A DNA stretch of 64,000 bases. It comes from Bugulina stolonifera. Taxonomy: Eukaryota > Bryozoa > Gymnolaemata > Cheilostomatida > Bugulidae. Numbering within the stretch: position 1 is the first letter of the stretch; every line of letters starts with the position of its first letter. Shown piece by piece: positions 36,101-47,219 of this stretch. Under the pieces are notes generated by a model. That model was not told the origin of the DNA, made no database searches, and saw only the letters and a program-made list of their open reading frames with translations. The position numbers and the translations under genes are program-made. The stretch lies in the NCBI GenBank assembly GCA_935421135.1, contig OW285194.1:10563376-10627375 (forward strand). The letters are read 5' to 3'.

Positions 36101-36484
36101 CAGAATTATTTGCTATTGAGCTTTTCACATAGGAGGCTATAGGCTGTCTTTCACTCTTCTGTATACTAATATTATAATTATGCTGGTATACCAATCTGCC
36201 CACTTTTAAATTCAACTTTGAACTGTGGAACATGAGGTTTGGTTTTACTTATGAATTGAATGACACACTAGTTTCAGCTCACAGATTACTCTTCGAGACT
36301 CTTTACCTCTGTACTATTTCTCTCCAAGACAACCATATAAATATAAATATACAGATGATTAAATGGATATTAGATATATTGTATTTACTTACTTCTTATA
36401 TTTCTCCAAGTTATCTCCTTCTACCTGCTCCGCCATCAATGCTACAGACAACACCACCCAGAATGTTAGCAGAGAGAACATCAT
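33159..36484 (-). pseudogene. Secreted NHL-TSP1-PAN protein gene with one in-frame TGA (5 exons)
   Basis: Exons on the minus strand are 36484-36393, 36090-35938, 35847-35159, 34911-34777 and 33352-33159. All phases join to 420 codons. Residues 1-21 are a signal peptide (MMFSLLTFWVVLSVALMAEQ). Exons 2 and 3 resemble an NHL-type propeller, related to the gene at 62500-63448 (SLIVTDRLYNCLKEVDL; GNLYLVDKHARKIKGI). Exon 4 is a thrombospondin type 1 repeat (FEWQNWGQC, RRRRKNGPVC). Exon 5 is a PAN/apple module with CAMACSQDQICAGFYF. Codon 249 is TGA (35346-35348) in the middle of exon 3; everything before and after stays open and in frame. It may be a young pseudogene, a null allele or an assembly error. 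The exon 2 acceptor is ambiguous among three closely spaced AGs. Confidence 0.75.
34070..34625 (+). mobile_element. Retrotransposon 3' fragment in intron 4 of the NHL-TSP1-PAN gene
   Basis: A plus-strand frame ends with VPMSGNRTSHYMKDRAVS and, at 34250, a stop. About 370 bp of GC-richer DNA follow, with GTCTCTGTATCAAG, AACAAGATGGCCGCCGG, GGCCGACCCAAA and TATAAAAGGCATTAAAAGAC. The order matches the minus-strand fragment at 1080-1530. The part after the stop also resembles 53520-53700. Inferred to be a pol C-terminus plus LTR, inserted antisense to the host gene. Confidence 0.55.
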
Positions 36485-36567
36485 GCTAGCTGTCCAGGCT
36501 CCAATGTATAAGTAATTTTTTCCATACAAAATAGGATACATGATTATGATTACATAATGCTCTGATC

Positions 36568-36694
36568 TATTCACTGATCTATTCACTGATCTATTCACTG
36601 ATCTATTCACTGATCTATTCACTGATCTATTCACTGATCTATTCACTGATCTATTCACTGATCTATTCACTGATCTATTCACTGATCTATTCAC
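36568..36694. repeat. 12-bp tandem array, about 11 copies
   Basis: Near-perfect repeats of ACTGATCTATTC, just upstream of the NHL-TSP1-PAN start codon. On the minus strand it translates as repeated VNRS and is joined in frame to the gene's upstream region. The real start is taken to be the MM at 36484 because a signal peptide begins there. Confidence 0.95.
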
Positions 36695-36825
36695 GATATT
36701 TCACATCTAAGCTGTTAGGCGAAAGCTGTTAAGGAAATTACACCAAGTAATATTATATTATACATCAAATACACATGTACATAATATTCATCTTTATAAT
36801 TCATTTCCATGCTTTCATGTTCATT

Positions 36826-37612
36826 TAATGTATACATGTATTATTATATACTGTATGCATGTATACGTATATGCAATGTATACATGTATTATTATATACT
36901 GTATGCATGTATACGTATATGCAATGTATACATGTATTATTATATACTGTATGCATGTATACGTATATGCAATGTATATATGTATTATTATATACTGTAT
37001 GCATGTATACGTATATGCAATGTATACATGTATTATTATATACTGTATGCATGTATACGTATATGCAATGTATACATGTATTATTATATACTGTATGCAT
37101 GTATACGTATATGCAATGTATATATGTATTATTATATACTGTATGCATGTATACGTATATGCAATGTATATATGTATTATTATATACTGTATGCATGTAT
37201 ACGTATATGCAATGTATATTATGTATTATTATATACTGTATGCATGTATACGTATATGCAATGTATATATGTATTATTATATACTGTATGCATGTATACG
37301 TATATGCAATGTATATATGTATTATTATATACTGTATGCATGTATACGTATATGCAATGTATAAATGTATTATTATATACTGTATGCATGTATACGTATA
37401 TGCAATGTATATATGTATTATTATATACTGTATGCATGTATACGTATATGCAATGTATATATGTATTATTATATACTGTATGCATGTATACGTATATGCA
37501 ATGTATAAATGTATTATTATATACTGTATGCATGTATACGTATATGCAATGTATAAATGTATTATTATATACTGTATGCATGTATACGTATATGCAATGT
37601 ATATATGCATCA
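36826..37612. repeat. 48-bp satellite-like array, about 16 copies
   Basis: Unit: TGTATTATTATATACTGTAT, GCATGTATACGTATATGCAA and TGTATAYA. Copies are nearly identical, differing mainly at one or two bases (TATACA, TATATA, TATAAA) and one 1-bp insertion near 37218. The unit contains the near-palindrome GCATGTATACGTATATGC. Because 48 is divisible by 3, several frames on both strands stay open (up to 293 codons). This is an artefact of the period, not evidence of genes. Confidence 0.95.
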
Positions 37613-37984
37613 CAGACTATAAATGTTAATAACCCCCAACAGACTATCATCAATGCAGCTACAAAAAGTTTTACTCATGGTGCTATATAATCAAATTCAT
37701 TTGAATTTGAAGTAAAACTTGATATAAGAATAAATACATCACACCCTTAGTATTTTCCATATTCGCCAATTTAATAACAACAACTCAAAATTAAATCTGA
37801 AAATAAACTGAATTTTGGCTTATTATGAATTGTTCATGCCAAATTTAGAGGTGCATGTATGCTGTTTGGATTTATACCCATCGTTTATGTGTGTTTGCCT
37901 CTCAGCCAAAAAATTTGCTACAGCCCTGAAAAAAGTGCATGTTGCACCTCTTACAAAGTCAGATTCTAAAAATTAATCGCAATA

Positions 37985-38265
37985 ATTAGAACCACTAATA
38001 CTAACATAAACATTCTTACAACACTAACACAAAACATGCTTACAACACTAACACAAAACATTCTTACAACACTAACACAAAACATGCTTACAACACTAAC
38101 ATAAAACATGGTTACAACACTAACACAAAACATGCTTGCAACACTAACATAAAACATGGTTACAACACTAACACAAAACATGCTTGCAACACTAACATAA
38201 ACATGCTTACAACACTAACATAGACATGCTTACAACACTAACATAGACATGCTTACAACACTAAC
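37985..38265. repeat. 24-bp tandem array, about 11 copies
   Basis: Repeats of CAACACTAACACAAAACATG with CTTA, including shortened versions with ATAGACATG at the 3' end. It lies upstream of receptor 1. The copy-2 block upstream of receptor 2 lacks it. Confidence 0.9.
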
Positions 38266-38918
38266 TCATTGTTAATCACAGCCCATAATTTCTTTCAATC
38301 GGTGGCAGTATTCAAATCTACATGTGCCTCTCTCAGAATTCTGCAACATGAAGGTCTATCATGTGAACAGTTACAAAATGATCAATATTTAGTTAGCAAA
38401 CAAAGAAGCCAACCACTTATGGTGCTTTTAAAACCACTTTTACAAATAAGTGAGTGAAATCTGTTGCTTTAGGCCATTGCAATCATTCTATTTTATAGAT
38501 ATCATACATGTTTAATAGGAGATCTTTGATTCTTCAGTAGAATGAGCCAAGGCTAGAATATATACTGAAAGTTGACAATTAGAAGATTAAATCTTTTTTG
38601 ATCAAACAACCATTAAAATGATTAAATAAAAAGTGATTTCCAAGTGTACACTTGTCTCACTATGTTCAATTACTTTACAGAGCGTATACCGTTTCTCTCG
38701 GCAACTTCAATTGTAGTAAACTACTGCATAACATTGTGTTCAGCTTTCAAACACTTGAGATTGAAGAAGTAAAAACTGCAACGTTGAACATTTAACCCAT
38801 CAACCAGAAAAAAGGTATAACCTTGGAACACCTGGGTTGATCATTTCTTGTCAAACTGGTCTGGGGAGAAAACTTGACCACATTCGTTCTTTCTATATTG
38901 TACTATTGGCAATCAGCT

Positions 38919-39893
38919 ATGGAGAATAACACATCCTACAAGATACCAGTGAATTTATCTACTATGGAAGATACGTACAGGATGAGGAGCTGTGATGGAG
39001 AAGAGTCTGTTTGCATCTCTGAGATCTGGTTTATATGCCTCATGATCGTTGTGAATGGGATTTCTATCCTGGTAAACGTATTGAACGTCATAATAGTGTA
39101 CAAGATCATGGACAAGCGCAACAATTTGCTCTATCACAGAATTATTATGCTGCTGAGTATATCTGACATTCTCAATGCTGCCATGTTTATAACACAGCTG
39201 GATTGTGATGCAAGGAAACTGGCAATGACCAACAAATTTGCTGCGATAATTTATGCTGATTTTTTAGAATTTGTCTCAAGCTGTAGATTTGTTATCCTCA
39301 GCTTAGCTTTCTTTGATAGATGGTTTTCTTTAGCAAGAGCCCTGCAATACCAGAGCAGTTTATTTGTGAGGCGCTTTTAGGCCATTTTCTTTCTTCTCTG
39401 TGTAACCGTTGGCATCCTTGTAACTGTTAAGAACTCTCTGACCTCTGAGCATTTCTGCATGGAAGAAATTGATGGTGTGAGCTATTGCGAAAGTTTCATT
39501 AGTAAAATACTGTTCTGCTACTGGTTCTTTAATGTGGTTCCTATTTTCCATACTATATGTATGTTTCTGATCCTTTGGGAGCTCTGGAAAATGAGCAAGC
39601 GAGCAGCCCTGACAGCAGAAGATGGCATGCTAAGGCGCGCTACCAGAACAGTTCTCATCATCGTCATTCTCTACTATGTCTGCTTTCTTCTTTATCCAAT
39701 TGCAAGCGTGATAAAGAAGCATGCTCCAGATTCTAAGAGATACAGAGTGTTCAATTTTCTAAAGCTAGCTTCTGACAGCATATATGGAATACTGAATGTA
39801 GTCGTTTATGGACTCATGACTAAGGGCTATCGTCAAGCGATAATCCAAACTTTTCGGAAGAAAAGAACAACTCCAGGAGATGAACAGTTTTGA
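38919..39893 (+). pseudogene. Rhodopsin-like receptor 1, intronless, with one in-frame TAG
   Basis: From MENNTSYK at 38919 to the stop at 39893 the frame has 325 codons, exactly the length of receptor 2 (41539-42513). Similarity is high from end to end. Codon 154 is TAG (39378-39380) where receptor 2 has TGG (Trp in TM4, RRFWMIF). No other lesion is seen. The predicted protein would stop after TM3, so this copy is probably a recent pseudogene. A null allele or sequencing error is also possible. Seven hydrophobic segments, GISILVN in TM1, LLSISD in TM2 and FFDRW after TM3 mark it as class A-like. Confidence 0.85.
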
Positions 39894-40838
39894 AAAGGCA
39901 GATGAGGCATGACCCAACATACATAGTCGGACAGTAGCTTGTCAACCGTCGAACCTTCCATTTGCTCTATTTTCTGCCATTTATGTGTGATACCGATTGA
40001 CTGAGATATATCGAAAATAAATATATTTGTGTACCAGTTTTTGCTATTATGCTTTATTTCTGGCTTCTACAATGAAAGAAGTTACGGCACAATATATTTA
40101 TAAAACAATGTATCAGCAACCTAACAGTTTATTCTATGTTATTATATAATTGTTTATGTTGTCAGAAGGTTGTAAAAATTTTGCACAATTTGAATAAACT
40201 AATAATCAAAGAGATTCTGTGTAAATATTTTATGATGTTTAGTTGTTACCCATTAAAGATGGGATTCAAAAAACATTCTTGGCTCTCTTGATGTCTGATT
40301 TAGTTTCCTGCCATGATAGGGTGGTTTCTTGTTTATATTACAAGACGTATAAATAAGTAACCATAATACATTTAACTATTGATTTTGTAGACGACCGCAA
40401 TGTAGGGACAAACCTAACAAACAGCCATGTAAATTATAGAACAAGAATTACCAGCTGCCAACATATACATGTACATATACATATAGACCACTCATTGGTC
40501 TTGTATTACAGTACATAAGCCAACGTTTTGCTCGGCGCAGTATACCAATACTATAATAAATGCTTTGTTACATAGCTGTCTAGTGGGCAAGGGCAAATTA
40601 CATTGGCCTTTTAGACCAGATGTCAGGAGTTACTGTGTCAATCGTAAAGTAAATATATTCAAAAGCTCCGTTTTCCATTTATTGACCAACACCCAAATTT
40701 GAGCTCTGTGTGATATTCACATCACTTGTTCACAGAGTTTCCTTCCAAGCTCTCAGCCTCTATACTATGTAACTTTTCATCAAAATCATATTTGTCAAGT
40801 AAAAACATACAGTTCTTAACCATAATATTGTGACTTGC

Positions 40839-40933
40839 TTCTGGTATTTCTCTAAGTTGCTTTCCTCAAGCTTTAAAGCTGCCAATGCTACAGATAATAC
40901 TTCTAGCTAGAATTTTAGCAAAAAGAACGCCAT
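40839..40933 (-). pseudogene. Remnant of NHL-TSP1-PAN exon 1 (second block)
   Basis: The minus strand reads ATGGCGTTCTTTTTGCTAAA and aligns codon for codon with exon 1 at 36484-36393, ending LEKYQ. It has a TAG replacing the TGG of the signal peptide, one extra codon, and GCAAGT instead of the GTAAGT donor. The flanking GCTGTTAAGGAAATTACACC is shared too. No other exon of the gene remains here. Confidence 0.85.
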
Positions 40934-41538
40934 GTTTGCTGTACAGGTTTAGCTGGATTTGTGTCACACAGCACAGAACACGTTACCATCATTACATGGG
41001 TAGTTGATGCTTTATTATATTCGCTAAAGCCTTGCATCTTTGTTACATCAAATGCTGTTAAGGAAATTACACCTAGTAAACTAGTATATGACACGTGTAC
41101 ATGTATATTACCTCATCATATATTGTATGTTTAATGTATGTATGTACACATATTATTTATATACATGGCTTTCATATTTCTGTAGTTAAAGTGCATCATG
41201 AATAGAATCAATTACATCCATTTTCATGTAAGACCATTATAATGGTTAAATAACACGTCGTCTGCAAGTCACTTTGTTCAATTGCTTTAAAAAGCGTATT
41301 TGTTGTTTCTGTTGACAGTTTAGTAGCAGTAAACCAAAGGATACCATCGCATTCAGCTACAGCATCTGCAGCTTGAGGCTAAAACGTTGAAAATCATAAT
41401 ATTAAGCGCTCATCTCATCACTTAAAAGAAAGATACAAACTTAAAAAGCCTGGATTAACAACTTCTTGTCTAACAGTTTGACGTCTGACAAGAAGACTTC
41501 AACCACATTCCTTCTACATGTATTATTGCCTATCAGCT

Positions 41539-42513
41539 ATGGAGAATAGTACATCTTACAACATGACAGTGAATCCACCTACTATGAAAGAAATCTACAG
41601 GATGAAGAGCTGTGACGGAGAAGAATCTGTTTGCATCTCTGATATCTGGTTTATATATCTCATGATCGTTGTGAATGGGATATCTATACTGGTAAACATA
41701 CTGAACGTCGCCATAGTGTACAAGATCATGGGCAAACGTGACAATTTGCTCTATCACAGAATCATTATGCTACTGAGTATATTTGATACTCTCAATTCAA
41801 TCAGGTTTATAACACAGATGGATTGTGGTGCAAGGAAACTGGCGATGACCAACAAATTTGCTGCAATAATTTACGTTGACTTTATCCAACTTGTTCCTAG
41901 CTGCAGATTTGTTGTTCTCACTTTAGCTTTCTTTGATAGATGGTTTTCTTTAGCAAGAGCTCTTCAATACAAAGAAAGTTTATTCGTGAGACGCTTTTGG
42001 ATGATTTTCTGCTTCTTTTGTGTAATAGTGAGCACCCTGATAATTGTTAAAAACTGTTTGACTTTTGAGCACTTCTGCATGAAAGCAATTGAGGGGGTGA
42101 GTTACTGCAACGGTCAAATTAATAGACAAATTTACTGTGCTTGGTTCTTTAATTCACTTACTTTTTGCCACACGATCTGCTTTATTCTGGTACTTTGGGA
42201 GCTCCGGAAAATGAGCAAGAGGACAGCCTTGACAACTGAAGACAGCATGCTAAGGCGTGCTACCAGAACAGTTCTTATCATCGTCATTCTCTACTATGCC
42301 TGCTTTTCTCTCTACCCGCTCTCAGGTGCGATAAAAAGACGTGCTGCAGATTATAAGAGATACAGGGCATTTGAATTCCTAAAGCTATTGTTTGACAGTC
42401 TATATGGAATACTGAATGTAGTTGTTTATGGACTCATGACTAAGGGCTATCGACAAGTGATAATTCGAACTCTACGTAAAAATCGAGTTACTCAAGGAGA
42501 TGATTCATTCTGA
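41539..42513 (+). CDS. Rhodopsin-like G-protein-coupled receptor 2 (orphan, intronless)
   Basis: 324 residues in a single exon. The start was chosen by alignment with receptor 1 (MENSTSYN). An upstream in-frame ATG at 41518 adds only MYYCLSA. The N-terminus has N-glycosylation sites at residues 3 and 8. TM1 ~37-63 contains GISILVN, TM2 ~72-93 LLSIFD, TM3 ~104-132 is followed by DRW at 133-135 (DRY variant), TM4 ~153-173, TM5 ~198-221, TM6 ~240-262 ends SLYP instead of the usual CWxP, and TM7 ~277-300 has NVVVY in place of NPxxY. These mark a divergent class A receptor at the plasma membrane; the ligand is unknown. It is the intact member of a tandem pair, whose partner 2.6 kb upstream carries a stop. 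Confidence 0.85.
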   Translation: MENSTSYNMTVNPPTMKEIYRMKSCDGEESVCISDIWFIYLMIVVNGISILVNILNVAIVYKIMGKRDNLLYHRIIMLLSIFDTLNSIRFITQMDCGARKLAMTNKFAAIIYVDFIQLVPSCRFVVLTLAFFDRWFSLARALQYKESLFVRRFWMIFCFFCVIVSTLIIVKNCLTFEHFCMKAIEGVSYCNGQINRQIYCAWFFNSLTFCHTICFILVLWELRKMSKRTALTTEDSMLRRATRTVLIIVILYYACFSLYPLSGAIKRRAADYKRYRAFEFLKLLFDSLYGILNVVVYGLMTKGYRQVIIRTLRKNRVTQGDDSF

Positions 42514-43019
42514 AATGGCAAGAAGAGCATCCAGCGATACAGTATATGAATCTAAGTACTTTACTATTATGTAGCATGACATTCTTATTTTGCTCGTAGT
42601 ATTCTTTCAGGGAATTTCTTGTTCAACTAGTGGACCTTTCAAGCACTCTGACTTCTTCCTGAAACTGTGTTGTACCAGACGGTCATTACTTATGGAATTG
42701 TATTTTGGATATTGATTGATTAAAAGTGTTTGAAAATAAATATATTTTTCTTCATGTTTATTTTTTCAACTCTGGCATCTACAGTAGAAGAAATTGTATG
42801 ATATTTATTTATATTTATATATATATATATATTTATATTTATAAAACAGTATACTAATGATGAAGAATTTAATTTTGTAATAATATTGTATGCCTATTTG
42901 TGTTACCAGTTGTAAAACTTGTGAACAATTTGAATAAAATAATGATTAAGCAGTTAAACCATATTCAAAGCTGCATTTCAGTGCTACTGACTTCCTACTA
43001 GGGTAGAAACATATAAAAT

Positions 43020-44100
43020 ATAGTTTGAGTTCATATAAATAATTAGATCTGAGAGACCAATAGTGGTAAAGTCCGAGTTCCTACCCTTATACGTCAGCGA
43101 TTATTGTGATTTTTCTGGTCCAAGTTCAATAGCTTTGATATACGCACAGATAATTATCTACATGGTGAGAAAAATATATAAACACAATGCACAGTCATGG
43201 GATTATTAGAAAATATTCTGCTGAATATTCTATGATCTGCAGTTATTACTCATCAAAGATGAACTTTAAGGAAGTTCTTGACTCTCTCAGTGTCTAGTTT
43301 TGATAGCAGAGGTTAAACTTTTGTTCTCTCTTGAGATAAGTCGGTTTCTTGTATTACAAGCATTATTTTGTTCTAAACAAGTACTTGCGATAATTAACTT
43401 TCACAACACACGTGTATGTGATAGATTTTATCCCAATGTTTTATACTGCATTGATAAACATGAATTACCAGCTACCAACATTCTTATAAATCACACATTT
43501 GTCACATTTCTTATAGTTATTCGCTAAACAAATTCAACTTTTTCCACTATAAAATAAACAATATTATTCAAAACTATGAGTAGAAATTTTATATGATTTT
43601 TCTTCAACATTTCCACATCTCTGGTGTATTGATACATCATTTGTATACTTACTTCTAGCTTGCCCAATAACTCCATGATTATTATGTAGCTGGATTTCAT
43701 TTAGCATGAGGATAGACTTAGGTGATAGCAACATTGTTAGTTGTTAGCCATTTTAGTTACTGCAATATAGTAACCAGTTGGTTATTATTCGGAAGTTCTA
43801 CAATCATACAGATGCTTAACAAAAAATATTTATTAAATTCCGTAATATATCTACGAAATTATCACAAAGGTAGAAATCATCTGCAAAGTATATGTAAGTT
43901 GCGCACCTCATATAAAATCACAACAGCCCATCATATAACATCACAACAGCCCGTATATTATACATAATATTACCACTATGACCCTCTCATGCAAAATTAT
44001 TTCAATTGACAACATTGTTTACTAAATAGTACAGGTGCACAACATGTTGTCGTTTAATAAAACATGTGAGTAGATACACAACATGAATTGGAAAATGTTG
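43020..44100. other. Intergenic, end of the duplicated block; no gene seen
   Basis: 43190-43370 aligns with the downstream flank of receptor 1 (40220-40350; shared TCAAAGATG, CTTGACTCTCTC / CTTGGCTCTCTT, GTTTCTTGT). The rest has no supported exon. Confidence 0.5.
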
Positions 44101-44111
44101 GTGCGAGCAAG

Positions 44112-44283
44112 TATCTTAATAATGAATAGTAAGACGAGACGCATTTTTATATTATATTTTTGTTGACTCCTCATATTTCGACGTAATGTCTATACATCAT
44201 CATTAGAGGATGTTGTATGGACATACATCGAAATATAAGGAGTCAACAAAAATGTAAAAATGCATCTGGTCTTACTATTCACA
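44112..44283. repeat. ~75-bp inverted repeat (foldback/MITE-like)
   Basis: The arm 44112-44195 (GAATAGTAAGACGAGACGCA, TTTTTGTTGACTCC, ATATTTCGACGTA) is inverted at 44205-44283 (TCGAAATATAAGGAGTCAAC, CTTACTATTC). The direct repeat ACAACATGAATTG lies on both sides (about 44080 and 44281). Confidence 0.8.
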
Positions 44284-44373
44284 ACATGAATTGCTGTTGT
44301 AGACATTCCTAGGTTTAAATTTCTTTTAATGGTGGTCTAAGACTTAAACTCTGTGGTTATATGAGTACACTAT

Positions 44374-46792
44374 TTACAAATCCTTCTCGCAAGCATATTT
44401 GCTAGAGGCACCGCACCCAAGGTCATCCCAGGTCAGTGATGTGTACATCAAAAGACAAGACCCGCTTCCATCTGGCTGGTTACCAGCAAACCGGGCTGTG
44501 TCTACTGGAAGACCATTGCTCCATTCCCAGACATTAGTATCTTCATTCTTCGCTCCTCCAACCCAAGTGTTGTGTTTCCAAGCTGCAAAGAACTCTTAAA
44601 TATAACACCGCCAAGCGTTAGAACTTAATCTGAGCACTGCTGCTGTACTATCACATTTCTTCACAAAAAATGATGGAAACTGACTTTGGTAGATCAGAAA
44701 AATCTTCTATAATCATCAAGATTGGAGGATATAATTAAATATTTTACACTCTACTAAATGACTATTCATCCCCTCCCTCGTCTCCGCCCCTCTTCTTAAA
44801 CCCACCTTTTCTAGCAGCAGGTTCAAAATATTTAGTTGCAACACCGTAACGCACAACCAACACTATAACTTTATTATTGAGCAAGGGCAATAGAATAATA
44901 GCAGTATAGAAACGATAGCATGCTCTTCCTGAACTTGCCGTGTGCTCCCTTAAAATCAACCATAAATGTTACTGCTATGAATTGGACTGAATTGTACAAC
45001 AGTTAACTCACAGGGATTGTTATCCAACACTGTGCTGTACCACAAGAATATCTCTTCATGATCCAAAACAAACAGACGACCACCCAAATTCTCACAGTTA
45101 GTTTGAGCATCATCTCGGTTCGCTATTGAGGTGAAATATGTAACACAAGTCTGTTTCACTGGGTTCAGCTCCCATCCTTCATCACATTTGCCAAACTTCC
45201 TTTCTGTAACATTTAAGAGAACAACTAATAATACAGCTTCAATGACTTGCTTCTACCAATTTGGTGTTTCATACTTCATAGTACATGGAATTGGAATAAA
45301 ATAGAGGGTGTAATATAATATGCATTGAAGATAGAGAATAGCAGTATATCTTGGTCATTCAATTGTACTAAAATGAATCAATATGGTAAATTCATGCACA
45401 CATATTTCATGCCTCAGCAGCACTATTTGGTAATGTCCAATAAGCAACACTTAAACACTTCAAAGTTATTATTAGAACTATTATCTGTACAACTAGAGAA
45501 TGAAAACTATCCTCTGATTCTAGAATTATATTTCAAGTAGCTGTATTTCCTTTTATAAAGTATTCTACGTTTTTATGCTAAATTTAGTTGTTATTGAATG
45601 ATTGACCTCTTATAAATTTCACAAATATCCAATTATGTAGCTTACTCGAATTCATGTAAAATTATATACATGTAGTTACGTGCATATGTACAGTAACTCA
45701 ACCGTGTCTAGTGTGTAGTGCAATATTCATAGATGCACTACATACAGTACATACATGTAGGTATACAGTAGAACTTGTTTAATTCAGTCTCGGATAATTC
45801 AAGAACTTGGTTCGTTCAAACAATTAGCCTTAGTCCTTGTTGAGCACTATATAAATGATGTTAATTAAATGAAGTGATCTTACAATTCAAACTCAGGCCT
45901 AATTCAAACCAATTATGGTGGTCTCTTGGAGTTAGAATTAAGCAAGTCTCACTGTACCTGCAACAAGCACAAAACATGATATAATAATTTGTAGTTACTA
46001 GGTAGCCACATGGCAGAGAAAAAACTATTGCAGTTGACAGACTTACGCGTATCGTATATGACATCATATCCTGAATCTACTGCTGAAGGTTTCTCATATG
46101 AGTTGTATTTAGACCAAAAACACTGCTGATCAGACTTCCTGTACGCAAAAGATTTGCAGCCAAGGTTCCTCAAACACTGTCTTGAGCATTTAGTTACTGA
46201 ATTCTGGGAAACTTGTGATGGGCTCAACAGAATTCTGTTTGTCATGTTCTGGATAGTGTACAGTGATGATATCTCACCATTCACCTAAAATGTCAGTAGA
46301 AAAGGATCTTATAAAGTGGACTTGTTTAGGATTGTTTTCAACAGTAAATGAATTGGAAGAAAAATGCTGGAAAAGTCTATATCGCCGAGCATACCGCATT
46401 TAGCTAATATTTTAATATCGCTATAAAAGAACAATATTACACAATAGACTAAAACCGAAATAGCCGGAGGAGCAAATGTGAATCATCACCTTAGCTAAAA
46501 TTCAAACAAGGCTGTCTTGAGAGTGTTTTGACTTACCCTGAAAGCATTAAATTGCCACTTTAGATTATAAACTGCATTTTGATGTCACTTGATTACTGCC
46601 GACCCCATAACTATTTATCCCTCTGTAAATTCTACATGTACAATATGTATATTTTAGATTTGGTATAAAGTCCTAAAAAATAACTGCAATGTTGTTTATG
46701 AAAGTTGCTAAACTATCATAGCCTTAACTTACTGCTGATACAACAAACACGGCGAGAAGTACATGTAGCTTCATACTCCGTTCATAATCCAT
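44374..46792 (-). CDS. Secreted PAN-CTLD lectin 1 (4 exons)
   Basis: Exons on the minus strand are 46792-46733, 46284-46047, 45203-45012 and 44582-44374 (60, 238, 192, 209 nt), giving 232 codons. Residues 1-20 are a signal peptide (MKLHVLLAVFVVSA). Exon 2 is a PAN/apple module: CSRQCLRNLGCKSFAYR and QQCFWSKY. Exons 3 and 4 form a CTLD: CDEGWELNP, QTCVTYF, NCENLGGRLFVLD, NTWVGGAKN, NQPDGSGSC, WDDLGC and YACEKDL. QPD suggests galactose-type specificity. WDD, close to canonical WND, keeps calcium-site acidic residues, unlike the lectins at 4-25 kb. It is a likely secreted glycan binder. The domain arrangement and intron phases are the same as in the gene at 57622-59431. Confidence 0.9.
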
Positions 46793-46859
46793 CTTACAGC
46801 GGGTCAGCAGGCATAAGGAAAAGTAATTCACCTCTTAAGCAGTACCAAGTCTAATTAGC

Positions 46860-46900
46860 CTACATGTACATGTACATGTACACGTACATGTACATATTGA
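46860..46900. repeat. (TACATG)n microsatellite
   Basis: Uninterrupted alternation of ACATGT just upstream of PAN-CTLD lectin 1, one of many TACATGTA-type runs in the window. Confidence 0.85.
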
Positions 46901-47026
46901 TCTACCGCTAAAGCTACAGGATGTTAAGTGCTCAGAGGCTCTTAGATTTGAGAAATCACTCTGATTTTGATATTGTGTAAGACAATAAGGATCAATAACA
47001 ATTATATTGGACTTGGTTAAGGTGAC

Positions 47027-47047
47027 GGGGGGGGGGGGGGGGGGGGG
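47027..47047. repeat. 21-base G homopolymer
   Basis: Single run of 21 G. Its length may be inaccurate in the assembly. Confidence 0.9.
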
Positions 47048-47219
47048 CAGCGCCTAACTTCTATTCCTATTCTATATAAAGCACATGTGTATAATTATAA
47101 CAATTATACCAATTAAAATAATTTTACATCAAAGAGCTGTTAATGATATTGCTCTAAGTAAGATTTATACAATAGTTTAGTAGCCCTTTATATACTGTAC
47201 AATACTATCATATTATACA

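Noticed and set aside
36389..36694. N-terminal VNRS repeat extension of the NHL-TSP1-PAN protein
   Set aside because: The upstream frame is only the 12-bp array read in frame. A signal peptide starts at 36484, so this ATG is preferred.
36809..37690. Long open frames (up to 293 codons) on both strands
   Set aside because: They are translations of a 48-bp tandem repeat; a period divisible by 3 without stops keeps several frames open. There is no start context, splice site or non-repeat domain.
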